From Photobacterium damselae (GTDB lineage Bacteria > Pseudomonadota > Gammaproteobacteria > Enterobacterales > Vibrionaceae): DNA of 64,000 bases. Position numbers and translations under genes: made by a program. Location: NCBI RefSeq assembly GCF_003026815.1, contig NZ_PYOG01000002.1, positions 124,001 through 188,000 of the forward strand, written 5' to 3'. Every line of letters begins with the position of its first letter. The stretch's first letter is position 1. Positions 9,708 through 18,626 of this stretch are shown in pieces. The notes beneath the pieces are model-generated. The model was not told the origin of the DNA, ran no database searches, and was given only the letters and a program-made list of their open reading frames with translations.

Positions 9708-10247
9708 ATGATTATTTATTTACACGGCTTTGATTCAACAAGTCCTGGTAATCATGAAAAGGTCTTACAACTGCAGTTTATCGACCCTGATGTACGCTTT
9801 GTTAGTTATAGTACGTTACATCCCAAGCATGATATGCAGCATCTTCTTAAAGAAGTACATAAACTCATCGAACAGTCGGATGATGAAAATCCTCTAATTT
9901 GTGGGGTGGGGCTGGGCGCTTTTTGGTCTGAACGTATTGGCTTTTTGTGCGGCATCAAGCAGGTAATGTTCAACCCAAACCTTAACCCTCAAGAGAATAT
10001 GGAAGGAAGAATAGATAGGCCAGAGGAATATGCTGATATTGCGACAAAATGTGTTACAGATTTTCGTAAAAAAAATTCAGGTAAATGTATTTGTATACTT
10101 TCAACTAACGACGAAGTATTAGATAATCAGCAAACAAAAGATGCCCTAGACGATTACTATGAAATAGTCTGGGATGAGACACAAAGTCATAAATTTAAAA
10201 AGATCTCACAGCATCTACAAACAATAAAAGCGTTTAAACAAGCATAA
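9708..10247 (+). CDS. ycfP: YcfP/YqiA-family alpha/beta-fold protein
   Basis: 179 residues, very close to E. coli YcfP (180): begins [20 protein letters not shown], and contains [18 protein letters not shown] and [21 protein letters not shown]. It has the alpha/beta-hydrolase layout, but the nucleophile elbow GxSxG reads G66-V-G68-L-G70, without serine. It is therefore unlikely to be a classical serine esterase; E. coli YcfP shares this. Strong AAGGGG Shine-Dalgarno. Function unknown. Confidence 0.93.
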   Translation: MIIYLHGFDSTSPGNHEKVLQLQFIDPDVRFVSYSTLHPKHDMQHLLKEVHKLIEQSDDENPLICGVGLGAFWSERIGFLCGIKQVMFNPNLNPQENMEGRIDRPEEYADIATKCVTDFRKKNSGKCICILSTNDEVLDNQQTKDALDDYYEIVWDETQSHKFKKISQHLQTIKAFKQA

Positions 10248-10270
10248 TCCATCATTACCTCCTACATCCC

Positions 10271-10293
10271 CAGACGGATCACCGATCCGTCTG
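10271..10293. repeat. Perfect 10-bp inverted repeat in the ycfP-ndh gap
   Basis: cagacggatc-acc-gatccgtctg forms a perfect 10-bp stem with a 3-nt loop, 24 nt after the ycfP stop. No U-tract follows in either direction, so it is not a canonical intrinsic terminator. It could stabilise the upstream mRNA end. Confidence 0.6.
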
Positions 10294-10445
10294 TCTAATG
10301 TCCCTACACCGTTTACAGTACTCGATTGAACAGGCATTTGCTGCTTATCTTTACCAGATGGTTGTTCAATAAGGTATATAGCCAAGTATAAGTCAGTCAA
10401 AGCATAAAAATTAAACCAAATTAAGATACAAAATAAGAGGAAGAT

Positions 10446-11735
10446 ATGACACGAATTATCGTTGTTGGTGGTGGCGCTGGTGGTTTAGAGCTTGCGACCA
10501 AGTTAGGTCGAACTTTAGGCCGTAAGCGTCGTGCCCAGATCACACTTGTAGATAGAAAAGCAAGCCATCTATGGAAACCTCTTTTGCACGAAGTTGCTAC
10601 TGGTTCTATGGACGCAGGAGTTGATGCAATCAGCTACCGTGCACACGCTAAAAATCACTCTTTTGATTTCCAAATGGGTAGCTTACAGGCTGTTGATCGC
10701 GAAGCTAAGAAGATCACATTAGCTGCGCTGTATAACAAGCAAAATGAACTGCTAATGCCTGAACGTGAACTCGAATACGATATTTTGGTGCTAGCAATTG
10801 GTTCGATTTCGAACGATTTTAATACTCCTGGTGTACGAGAAAACTGTATTTTCCTCGATAGTCCAGAGCAGGCGCATCGTTTCCGTACACAAATGAATAA
10901 CCAGTTTTTAAAGCTGCACGCAAACAAAGATCAGCAAACAGTGGATATTGCGATTGTTGGTGCTGGTGCAACGGGTGTTGAATTATCTGCTGAGCTTCAT
11001 AACGCAGTAAAAGAGCTGCAGAATTATGGTTTTGGTGATTTAGATAGCTCCCGTCTAAATGTGAATTTGGTGGAAGCGGGTGAGCGAATTCTTCCTGCTC
11101 TTCCTCCTCGAATTTCACAGGCAGCACACAGTGAGTTGACTAAATTAGGAGTACATGTTCGTACTGCGACTATGGTGAATAAAGCCGATGAGACGGGTTT
11201 AACAACCAAAGATGGTGAACATATTCCTGCGCAAATTATGGTGTGGGCTGCTGGTATTAAAGTGCCTGACTTTATGAAAGATATCGCAGGGCTAGAAACC
11301 AACCGAATCAACCAACTTGTGGTAAAACCAACGCTACAAACAACGCGTGATGACGATATTTTTGTTATTGGTGATCTTGCATCTTGCCAACAAGAAGACG
11401 GCTCATTTGTTCCTCCTCGTGCTCAAGCGGCACACCAAATGGCAAGTCGTTGTTTCTCTAATATTGTTGCTAAGTTAAATGATCGCACGCTTAAGCCTTA
11501 TGTTTACAAAGATCATGGTTCTCTTGTTTCACTTAGTCGTTTCTCTACGGTCGGTAGTTTGATGGGGAATTTAACTAAGGGCTCAATGATGGTAGAAGGA
11601 CGCATTGCTCGTGTCGTTTATATCTCGCTGTATCGAATGCATCAAATGGCGCTTCATGGGGTATTTAAAACAGGTCTTATGATGCTAGTCAGTCGAATTA
11701 ACCGCGTATTACGTCCAAATCTAAAATTACACTAA
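10446..11735 (+). CDS. ndh: NADH dehydrogenase type II (NDH-2)
   Basis: 429 residues (E. coli Ndh 434). A single-subunit, non-proton-pumping, FAD-containing NADH:ubiquinone oxidoreductase on the inner face of the cytoplasmic membrane. The FAD dinucleotide-binding motif [18 protein letters not shown] is at the N-terminus and the NADH-binding motif [19 protein letters not shown] at about residues 167-185. VFVIGDLA-type second FAD motif ([11 protein letters not shown]) and a C-terminal amphipathic region complete the family layout. AGAGGA Shine-Dalgarno 5 nt before ATG. Followed by an intrinsic terminator. Confidence 0.97.
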   Translation: MTRIIVVGGGAGGLELATKLGRTLGRKRRAQITLVDRKASHLWKPLLHEVATGSMDAGVDAISYRAHAKNHSFDFQMGSLQAVDREAKKITLAALYNKQNELLMPERELEYDILVLAIGSISNDFNTPGVRENCIFLDSPEQAHRFRTQMNNQFLKLHANKDQQTVDIAIVGAGATGVELSAELHNAVKELQNYGFGDLDSSRLNVNLVEAGERILPALPPRISQAAHSELTKLGVHVRTATMVNKADETGLTTKDGEHIPAQIMVWAAGIKVPDFMKDIAGLETNRINQLVVKPTLQTTRDDDIFVIGDLASCQQEDGSFVPPRAQAAHQMASRCFSNIVAKLNDRTLKPYVYKDHGSLVSLSRFSTVGSLMGNLTKGSMMVEGRIARVVYISLYRMHQMALHGVFKTGLMMLVSRINRVLRPNLKLH

Positions 11736-11758
11736 GTCCTTTAAAGCCTTAAGATTTT

Positions 11759-11792
11759 AAGCCACGCAGAGTCATGTTTGCGTGGCTTTTTT
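11759..11792. terminator. Intrinsic terminator of ndh
   Basis: A 10-bp perfect stem (aagccacgca / tgcgtggctt), a 10-nt loop and TTTTTT on the plus strand; it also abuts the end of the convergent regulator gene. Confidence 0.9.
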
Positions 11793-11793
11793 G

Positions 11794-12453
11794 CTATAAC
11801 ATACTTTCAGGTCGAAGCTGCTTAACTTTAAAAATAGCCTCTTTTCGACATTTGACATCTATTTTTTTATACAGGTTATATATATGAGACTTAACGGTTG
11901 TTTCTGCAACAAATAATGTTTCAGCAATCTCTATATTGGTTTTTCCTTCTGTTAACAAGCCTAGAATTTGCTTTTCTCGCCGCGTCAATAAAGGCTGAGT
12001 TGGTAATAACCGTGTATCATTGCTCGGTTTATGATTTCGATAGTAATCAAGCATTTGCTCTAGAGTCTGTCTTGGGAGCCATAATCCATGCTCTATCACA
12101 ACAGCGATACTTTTTATCAAATGTTCTATCGGCGAATCCTTTGACAGTATTCCTTTGACTTTAGGCCAAGATAGTAGAGTGTCTGTTGTAATATCTGTAT
12201 CAATATTGAAAATTAGGATGGGTGTTTCAGAGTCTTTGGATTCCAGTAATTTATTAATATTTTCGTTTATTGAAATTGCATGATGATCAATGATAATAAG
12301 ATCGTAAGATGACGTTTTAAAATCATAATTAAAATTGGATATATTCCTAAATGAAATATTATTGAGTCTATTGTTGTTAATTTGATTAATGATTAACTCG
12401 GTATTCATAGTTTTTAAGCCAATCAATAATAGATTAAATTTTTTTTGACTCAT
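11794..12453 (-). CDS. LuxR-family transcriptional regulator, CsgD/VpsT-like
   Basis: 219 residues: an N-terminal degenerate receiver-like domain (IIIDHH in place of a phospho-acceptor pocket) and a C-terminal LuxR helix-turn-helix (about 154-205: LLTRREKQILGLLTEGKTN, IAETLFVAETTVKSHIYNLY). Length and layout match VpsT/CsgD biofilm regulators. VpsT binds c-di-GMP through W[FLM][TS]R; the corresponding stretch here is W125-L-P-R128, so the third position is proline. It is divergent from the fimbrial genes with a 177-bp shared upstream region, so it is the likely regulator of the fimbrial cluster (inference). Low GC like its neighbours. Confidence 0.88.
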   Translation of the reverse strand: MSQKKFNLLLIGLKTMNTELIINQINNNRLNNISFRNISNFNYDFKTSSYDLIIIDHHAISINENINKLLESKDSETPILIFNIDTDITTDTLLSWPKVKGILSKDSPIEHLIKSIAVVIEHGLWLPRQTLEQMLDYYRNHKPSNDTRLLPTQPLLTRREKQILGLLTEGKTNIEIAETLFVAETTVKSHIYNLYKKIDVKCRKEAIFKVKQLRPESML

Positions 12454-12633
12454 AGATTATCCTTATATGATTTTATCCAAACGAAAATATTATAGTGATA
12501 AAAGATAAATTGAGTATAGATTAAATCTAATACTTTTCTAAATTTATAGATAATAAATACTACTTGTATTCATACTTTTTTATTTTAGTAAGGGACTAGA
12601 TTAATAGCATCTGAATGATATTGGCTTATTGTG

Positions 12634-13098
12634 ATGCGATATTTCTGGCTATTTCTATTTTTTTTATCAACGGTTTCTAGTGCGTCTCCAACTAAATTAA
12701 CATTAGATTTAGTTGGCGTCATACCTGAAGTATGCACAATGAAATTTCAAGATAATCAGACAGTTGAACTCTCATCTGGAAAACCTCGATTGATTAATTT
12801 TGAAGTAAACTGTAATAGTCCTTTGAGTATGTCTGTTCAGTCTGACTTTGGTGGAATTAGACACAAAGAATATCATAATGAAGTGGTTCCCTATCAGTTA
12901 GGAATTGATATGGCTGGAGTGAATTATTTAAATATGACAAGTCATAAAATACAAAACAAGGTTCATATAGAATTTGGTGGTGATATTAATTTAAAGCAGC
13001 AAGGTAGCGTTAATATTGCTTTATTAAGACCTATGGTATGGGCTGGAAATTATGAAGATACTTTATTTATAGATGTGTATCCAAATAGTTTTAAATGA
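12634..13098 (+). CDS. Fimbrial (chaperone-usher) minor subunit-like secreted protein
   Basis: About 154 residues with a signal peptide (FLFFLSTVSSAS) and two cysteines placed as in usher pilins (EVCTMKF and FEVNCNSPL). These would form the strand A-B disulfide. A GTG immediately upstream (12631) is an alternative start; no clear Shine-Dalgarno is seen for either. It is the first gene of the fimbrial cluster. Assignment rests on size, cysteines, the N-terminal LDLVGVIPEVCT pilin-type pattern and context; a specific subunit role (initiator or terminator) cannot be given. Confidence 0.65.
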   Translation: MRYFWLFLFFLSTVSSASPTKLTLDLVGVIPEVCTMKFQDNQTVELSSGKPRLINFEVNCNSPLSMSVQSDFGGIRHKEYHNEVVPYQLGIDMAGVNYLNMTSHKIQNKVHIEFGGDINLKQQGSVNIALLRPMVWAGNYEDTLFIDVYPNSFK

Positions 13099-13193
13099 AA
13101 TTAGTGTCTATTTTTAAATACAATTTTAGAAATAGGTTCTTTAAAGATTAAAGAGCTTACGTGTCATGGGAATAGTTGTGACATAAATGAGAT

Positions 13194-13213
13194 CGGCCTG
13201 CTGTAACAGGCCG
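13194..13213 (+). promoter_or_regulatory. Hairpin in the leader of the major pilin gene
   Basis: cggcctg-ctgtaa-caggccg is a 7-bp GC-rich stem in an otherwise AT-rich gap, 39 nt before the pilin ATG and directly followed by AAAAAA. It could cap or stabilise the pilin mRNA, or separate its expression from the upstream subunit gene. No U-tract, so it is not a plain terminator. Confidence 0.45.
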
Positions 13214-13251
13214 GAAAAAACCGAAACACATGGAATGAAACGGAGTTTACA

Positions 13252-13746
13252 ATGAAAAAGTTTAGCTTAAGTGTAATTGCAATGACAACTTTATTTTCTG
13301 CTGGTATGGCACAAGCGGGTGATGTGAAACTAAATGGTCATGTTGCACCTGTTTGTGAAATAAGCGGATTAACCAGCGCTATAGTCGATTTTGGTGATGT
13401 ATCAACAGCTCAAAAAACAGGTTCAGTATCTGGTCTAACATTCAAATGTAATGATTATGATGGAGCTACTGTGACCATGATCAGCGCAGAAGGTGGTTTA
13501 GAATCTGATGATGCTGAAGATGTTGCCTTATCATATGACGCCGTTCTTACTATTGGTAATAATGTGAATACGTTTAATGCTCCAGGTGGCTTTAATACCA
13601 ATAATTACACTGAAACATACTCTCTATCAGGCTCAGCGACTTTAGCTGCTGGAATTGCTGGTCAAATTGAACTGACGACAACTGCTGCGGCACCATGGTC
13701 TGGTGGTTATTCCGACACATTAACTGTAGCAATTACCGCACAATAA
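13252..13746 (+). CDS. Probable major pilin of a chaperone-usher fimbria
   Basis: 164 residues; a clean signal peptide cut after AGMAQA (residue 22) leaves a ~142-residue beta-rich, Gly/Thr/Ala-rich acidic protein. Cysteines C35 (HVAPVCEIS) and C66 (LTFKCNDYD) match the conserved pilin disulfide. The C-terminal alternating beta strand SDTLTVAITAQ is the expected chaperone-binding/donor-strand groove partner. A strong ACGGAG Shine-Dalgarno and a long leader suggest high expression. It resembles the SCPU/archaic (sigma) or related pilins rather than FimA; the clade is not certain. Confidence 0.8.
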   Translation: MKKFSLSVIAMTTLFSAGMAQAGDVKLNGHVAPVCEISGLTSAIVDFGDVSTAQKTGSVSGLTFKCNDYDGATVTMISAEGGLESDDAEDVALSYDAVLTIGNNVNTFNAPGGFNTNNYTETYSLSGSATLAAGIAGQIELTTTAAAPWSGGYSDTLTVAITAQ

Positions 13747-13805
13747 TCATCGAAAAGGTGCAGTAGCAGAATATTTGTATACTGCACCGATTTTAAGGGA
13801 TAAGT

Positions 13806-14531
13806 ATGGATAGGATATCAAAGATAATTAACATTGCTTTTATGATACTTATTAGTATGAGCCAACATGCTTATGCTTTTAAAGTACAGCCTATGGTTAG
13901 TGAGTTAGCTCCTATTGGAAGTGACTCGCAGCTGGTGATGAGGGTAGATAATGTTGATAAAAAGCCGCTTACAATAGAAGTCATTCCTTTTGAGCTGAAG
14001 ATTGATTCTCAAGGGCAAGAAACCTTAGTCCCTGCTGATGACGAGTTTTTAGCTGTTCCAGTGACTGCGGTTATTCAACCGGGACGTTCACAATCTGTTA
14101 TGGTGAAATATGTTGGTGATCCTAGTATTGTCCAATCAAAAGCTTATCGTATTTCGTTCCGTCAAGTGCCAATTCAACTCTCTGAACAAGAGAAAGGACA
14201 GCTAGGTCTATCTGTTCATATTAATACTTTAGTGAATGTGGCTCCTAAGAATAGTCAAAGTAAGTTAGCCGTTTCAGATATACAGTCTCAAGGCCAATTA
14301 TGGCAAATGAAACTGACAAATAGTGGTAATAAATATGCTCGATTAAGTGAGACGACTTGGAAGGTTATCGATTCAAAAGGAAAACAACACAATCTTAATA
14401 AACAAAGTGTCGCGAAATTATCGGATAGTAATATCGTTCTACCAAAGTCAAATTTGATTATAACCATACCTAAGAAAAATGAATTTCAAAATAAGCCCAA
14501 AGCTATAGAGATTAAAACTGTGGCACAATAA
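13806..14531 (+). CDS. Periplasmic fimbrial chaperone (PapD-like) 1
   Basis: 241 residues with a signal peptide (ISMSQHAYA) and a PapD-type two-immunoglobulin-domain layout. The G1-type stretch QSKAYRISFRQVPIQL and the inter-domain LGLSVHINTLVNVAPK are recognisable; a basic residue near the start of domain 1 and the PGRSQSVMVKYVG segment match the family. It should cap pilin subunits in the periplasm and hand them to the usher. A second, divergent chaperone follows at once, which is unusual for a minimal cluster and suggests two subunit specificities. Confidence 0.85.
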   Translation: MDRISKIINIAFMILISMSQHAYAFKVQPMVSELAPIGSDSQLVMRVDNVDKKPLTIEVIPFELKIDSQGQETLVPADDEFLAVPVTAVIQPGRSQSVMVKYVGDPSIVQSKAYRISFRQVPIQLSEQEKGQLGLSVHINTLVNVAPKNSQSKLAVSDIQSQGQLWQMKLTNSGNKYARLSETTWKVIDSKGKQHNLNKQSVAKLSDSNIVLPKSNLIITIPKKNEFQNKPKAIEIKTVAQ

Positions 14532-14558
14532 ATATTGATGAAAATAAGGATGCATATA

Positions 14559-15221
14559 ATGAAAATGTTTTTATTATTTTTTGCTCTTTTTTCATCTTAT
14601 GTGCTTGGTCTAGAAATATCTCCAATGGTCCAAGAGTGGAATCTATCAGAATCTCAGAGAAATAAGATGATTTCTCTCTATAATGACTCTAATCAACGAG
14701 TAGCGATTGAGGTGATTCCTTCCAATATTAACCAAGATAAGAATGATATTAATCATAAACTACAAGTATTTCCCCCTGCTTTTCTTATTGAGCCAGGTAA
14801 AAGGCAGAATGTGATGCTAGTTTGGAGTGATAATACGGTTTTAAAATCATCTCTGAGTTATTTTGTCTCATTTATACAGCACCCAACAGCTAAAGATAGT
14901 GATGCTGGGATTCAGATTCGAATCCGATACAATGCTGTTGTTCATATTACATCAAATAATTTGCTTGATTCGGTAAATGTCGTGAGTGTAGAAAATACAA
15001 CGACAGGATTAAAGGCAGAAATTATTAATAGTGGTAATAAATACACAAGACTAGAAGACTATCAGATATCGTTAATTGATCTGCAAGGTAAGGCATTTAC
15101 TGTTACTTCTAGCCAGATATCACCAAACTCATTATTTTTGTACCCACAACAAAAAAAATCACTTTTTATTGATACATCAGGAAGAAAAGTACGCTCAATA
15201 GAACTTATCAAGGACGATTAG
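14559..15221 (+). CDS. Periplasmic fimbrial chaperone (PapD-like) 2
   Basis: 220 residues from the ATG preceded by AAGGA; in-frame starts at 14535-14550 would lengthen it slightly. Signal peptide MKMFLLFFALFSSYVLG. The same fold as the preceding gene: PGKRQNVMLVWSD, SYFVSFIQHP (G1 strand region), IRIRYNAVVHIT, and INSGNKYTRLEDYQISL matching NSGNKYARLSETTWKV of chaperone 1. The two are clearly paralogous but strongly diverged. The gene ends 2 nt before the usher ATG, so they are co-translated. Confidence 0.83.
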   Translation: MKMFLLFFALFSSYVLGLEISPMVQEWNLSESQRNKMISLYNDSNQRVAIEVIPSNINQDKNDINHKLQVFPPAFLIEPGKRQNVMLVWSDNTVLKSSLSYFVSFIQHPTAKDSDAGIQIRIRYNAVVHITSNNLLDSVNVVSVENTTTGLKAEIINSGNKYTRLEDYQISLIDLQGKAFTVTSSQISPNSLFLYPQQKKSLFIDTSGRKVRSIELIKDD

Positions 15222-15223
15222 TT

Positions 15224-17722
15224 ATGCGAATACTGATTAGTATATATATTCTCCTTTGCCTGTTAGTTCTTCCTGCTGGGGCCGCAAAATTTAACCCTAC
15301 ATCACAACCGCTGGAGTTACAGACACTATTAACCATGAATGGTCATGCATTAGGTTCGGTATTAATTACTATCGATACCGATGATTCTATCTCGTTGGAC
15401 AGTAAACAGACCCTTGAATTGTTATCACAATCTCTCAGTGGCGATATTATCAATCAGCTAAAGGGTGAGAGTAAGCAAGGTAGATTGACTCCTGATGACT
15501 TTAAACGTAAGGGCGTTGAGCTGGTATTTAATCCTGAATTGTTTGAAATGCAGTTAACGATGCAAAAAGCTCAGCAAAAAGAGCATGCATTATCAGCAAT
15601 CATGAAGCAACCAAATAGAAAATATCAAGCGGATGCGAAATTAAGTGGTTATCTGAATTCAAGAGCTGCTTTGGTACATGATGAATATAAAAATCAGCAG
15701 GCATCCGATTCAAATATTACTCAGTATTATCAATTTGAAACGGGCGTTCGCTGGAAGAAGAACTTTTTAACTTCAGAGTTTACTTTAGATGACGAAGATG
15801 GCGGCAATTGGCAATTTAAGCGTATAGGTACTCGATTAAGTCGAGATTTTGCTGATTCTGCGACAAGAATTACTCTTGGCGATTTTTATCAGACTAGCGT
15901 GGGGTTCCAAGATAGCACGGATATTATCGGGTTATCGATTAGCCGTGATTATTCAGATATTCCAACTCGAAACGTTCGTCCAACAGCCAGTCAGCGTTTT
16001 ACTTTACAAAGAACCTCTAATGTAGATGTGAAAGTCGATGGTATTATTGTGAATCGACTTACCTTAGCCCCTGGTTCTTATAATTTGCAAGATATTCCGC
16101 TGGCTGCTGGTAATAATAATGTTGAGCTTGTTATTAGTGATAATTATGGCAATAGTGAGACGTTGAACTTCAATATCGCGACTGGGCGTGATTTATTAAA
16201 AGAAGGGGAATTTGAATACAGCTTAGGCTTTGGTGTACCAGGTAACTTATCAAATCAAGGTATGGAATATGAAAATCAACACCGGGTTATCAGTGGATTT
16301 TATGAATATGGCTTAAACCCTTGGTTAACTTTAGGAGTCAATGGGCAATGGTTAATCTCCCGAGACTCAAATAAAAAAACAGATATTCAACAATTAGGTC
16401 AACGAACATTAGTTGCAACGTCAATTGGTACATTTGAAACGAATGTCGCATACAGTGATCATGACTATTATCATAGTGGTTGGGCCGCGAGTATTGGCTT
16501 TGATGCTGAGTTTCCAGCGAGGGATCAATTTAATCCTTCATTGAGTATTAAATATGAGTATTTTTCTCCTAATTTTGTAGGAATCAATGACGTCACATCT
16601 GATGCTGAAACATATGAGTCAAATGGCTCGTTGGATTTTTCGGCGCTACAATCGGATCAACATGCCGTTACTCTGTACTTTGATAGTAATATTACCTCGA
16701 CCTTAAGAGGATCATTATCTGGGGTCTATAGCTATTCTTATGATAATGATTATCGCTGGTCTATCAGTTCTGGATTATCAGCACCATTATTTTCAACAGC
16801 CGCTACATGGAATGTGACGGCTACTTATCAATATGAAAAGCGAACTGATGATGATCTGTCACTTCAGGCCATTGTCAGTTGGCCGCTAGGATATACAGGC
16901 CGCTGGATATCGAATTACAACAGCTATAATCAGCAAGCACAAAGTGAGTTGTCGTATCAGAAGAACTTGGGAAATACGGGAGGGATCTCAACATTTATTG
17001 GTGTCGAAAATAGCAAAGATACAGATGCTGCTATTGATGCTGGATTCTATTATACCGGTAATCGATTTGAGTTTAATGCCGATCATACAACCCGCTATGT
17101 TGACTTATCTGATACCGATCGAAGTCATGTTTCACGAGTTGAATTAGCCACAAGTGTTGCGTTTGCTGATGGCCAATGGGCGGTTGGTAGGCCGGTTAAT
17201 GAAAGCTTTGCCATTATAAAGTCACATGCCAACCTCAAAGAACACTATATTGAAATCCAGCCTAATGATGATACAGCAAGGGTCAATAGTGATAATTTAG
17301 GCGCTATGTTGATACCCGATCTTGTCGCGTACAGTGAGCAGCAGATTAATTATGATGTTGAAGATCTCCCTCCGGGATACTCTTTAGGTGAAGGATCTTT
17401 TGCTTTGTATCCTGAAAATGGCTCTGGTTATGCGCTTACCATAGGTAGTGATGATGTTATTACGGTAATGGGGGCTTTTGAGAATCCCAATAAACAGCCT
17501 TTAAGTCTTGCTGTTGGTTCGGCAACTTTACGTAATAATACCCAGTATGTTCCCATTGAATTTTTCACAAATCGCAATGGTAAGTTTGCTATCTCTGGGT
17601 TACGAGAAGGACATTACAGTATTCGTTTTGCTAAACATAATTTGTATTACGATTTACACATCAAAGAAAATAGCCCGTTGCTAATAAACCTTGGCACGAT
17701 CAGTTTAAATAAACAAAATTAA
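15224..17722 (+). CDS. Outer-membrane fimbrial usher
   Basis: 832 residues, usual usher size. Signal peptide to about residue 20 (LPAGAAK), an N-terminal chaperone-docking domain (~20-130), a 24-strand beta-barrel interrupted by the plug domain (~260-320; SNVDVKVDGIIVNRL, LAPGSYNLQDIPLAAG), and C-terminal beta domains (VPIEFFTNRNGKFAISGLRE near the end). It polymerises and secretes the pilins. The barrel is Tyr/Asn/Ser-rich. The N-terminal domain is poorly conserved compared with PapC/FimD. Start supported by AAGGA 9 nt upstream. Confidence 0.9.
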   Translation: MRILISIYILLCLLVLPAGAAKFNPTSQPLELQTLLTMNGHALGSVLITIDTDDSISLDSKQTLELLSQSLSGDIINQLKGESKQGRLTPDDFKRKGVELVFNPELFEMQLTMQKAQQKEHALSAIMKQPNRKYQADAKLSGYLNSRAALVHDEYKNQQASDSNITQYYQFETGVRWKKNFLTSEFTLDDEDGGNWQFKRIGTRLSRDFADSATRITLGDFYQTSVGFQDSTDIIGLSISRDYSDIPTRNVRPTASQRFTLQRTSNVDVKVDGIIVNRLTLAPGSYNLQDIPLAAGNNNVELVISDNYGNSETLNFNIATGRDLLKEGEFEYSLGFGVPGNLSNQGMEYENQHRVISGFYEYGLNPWLTLGVNGQWLISRDSNKKTDIQQLGQRTLVATSIGTFETNVAYSDHDYYHSGWAASIGFDAEFPARDQFNPSLSIKYEYFSPNFVGINDVTSDAETYESNGSLDFSALQSDQHAVTLYFDSNITSTLRGSLSGVYSYSYDNDYRWSISSGLSAPLFSTAATWNVTATYQYEKRTDDDLSLQAIVSWPLGYTGRWISNYNSYNQQAQSELSYQKNLGNTGGISTFIGVENSKDTDAAIDAGFYYTGNRFEFNADHTTRYVDLSDTDRSHVSRVELATSVAFADGQWAVGRPVNESFAIIKSHANLKEHYIEIQPNDDTARVNSDNLGAMLIPDLVAYSEQQINYDVEDLPPGYSLGEGSFALYPENGSGYALTIGSDDVITVMGAFENPNKQPLSLAVGSATLRNNTQYVPIEFFTNRNGKFAISGLREGHYSIRFAKHNLYYDLHIKENSPLLINLGTISLNKQN

Positions 17723-17735
17723 GTGGGGAGGGACT

Positions 17736-18626
17736 ATGAACCTCTGTCTTAGAAATACTCTTATTATAATACTATGTTTATTTTCATCATTTACGATAGC
17801 TGACTGTAATGCCCAGCTTAGAGCGATAACGTATTCTAGTGGTGGGGATCAGTATCAAGTTTTCGGTCAACACGTTAATGGGCTAACGCAACAATATTCA
17901 TTAATTATTGAGGGTGGCGATCAGCGTTCATGCCCTCTGTTTTTGGTTATTGAACCTGCTGTATTTCCATGGGCTTTAATAAATCATGACAATAAACGGT
18001 TAGAATTTGATTTAGAGTTCAAACACAATCAAGTTCGTCAAGATAGTTCAAAAGTCATTGTAGATTTCTCGGGTGAAAATGAACGGATATCAACTCAGTT
18101 TTCTATCCGCTATCCAGCCGATCAAGTCGTCGCCTCTGGACAATATCAAGGGAGGCTAAAGTTTACCTTAACGGCAAATCCACATGAATTAAACCAGTAC
18201 TATGATAAAGAAGAGTTAACACTGCAAGTTGCCGTGGTAAATACAATGAAGCTGAGTTTATACGGTATAGCGGGGCAATATTATCGTTGGGACTTAGGAG
18301 ACTTAACACAATCTGGTATTCGTACGAATGCGCCTAATTTGTACATTCAATCAACCGAGGACTTTTATGTAGAAGTTTCTTCGCTAAACAAAGGTAATCT
18401 CCGGCATCATTCGGGGCAAAGTAAATGGGATATACCGTATCAGTTATTAATTAACTCTAAGGTAATGAATTTACATCAGGTATCGAGTAAGCAGGGCTAT
18501 CGGTTGCAACCAGATGGTATAAAAATACCAATTGAAGTGGAAGTTCCATCAGTTACCCAACAACGAGCAGGGGAATACCGCGATAGCGTGGAAATTATGA
18601 TAACACCAACATTGGGCAGTTATTAA
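17736..18626 (+). CDS. Putative tip adhesin / terminal fimbrial subunit
   Basis: 296 residues, strong GGGAGGG Shine-Dalgarno. Signal peptide (LFSSFTIADC), then a beta-rich protein about twice the size of the pilins, as expected of a two-domain tip subunit. Cysteines near residues 23 and 66 (ADCNAQ, RSCPLF). The last gene of the cluster, 13 nt after the usher, the position of tip adhesins such as CsuE-type proteins. No lectin signature was recognised. Its stop codon overlaps that of the convergent gene (18623-18626). Confidence 0.68.
   Translation: MNLCLRNTLIIILCLFSSFTIADCNAQLRAITYSSGGDQYQVFGQHVNGLTQQYSLIIEGGDQRSCPLFLVIEPAVFPWALINHDNKRLEFDLEFKHNQVRQDSSKVIVDFSGENERISTQFSIRYPADQVVASGQYQGRLKFTLTANPHELNQYYDKEELTLQVAVVNTMKLSLYGIAGQYYRWDLGDLTQSGIRTNAPNLYIQSTEDFYVEVSSLNKGNLRHHSGQSKWDIPYQLLINSKVMNLHQVSSKQGYRLQPDGIKIPIEVEVPSVTQQRAGEYRDSVEIMITPTLGSY

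Noticed and set aside
9708-10247. YcfP lost its catalytic serine in this organism
   Set aside because: E. coli YcfP also has GxGxG at this place, so it is a family feature and not a novel change.
10271-10293. Perfect hairpin after ycfP as an intrinsic terminator
   Set aside because: No U-tract on either strand, so only recorded as an inverted repeat.
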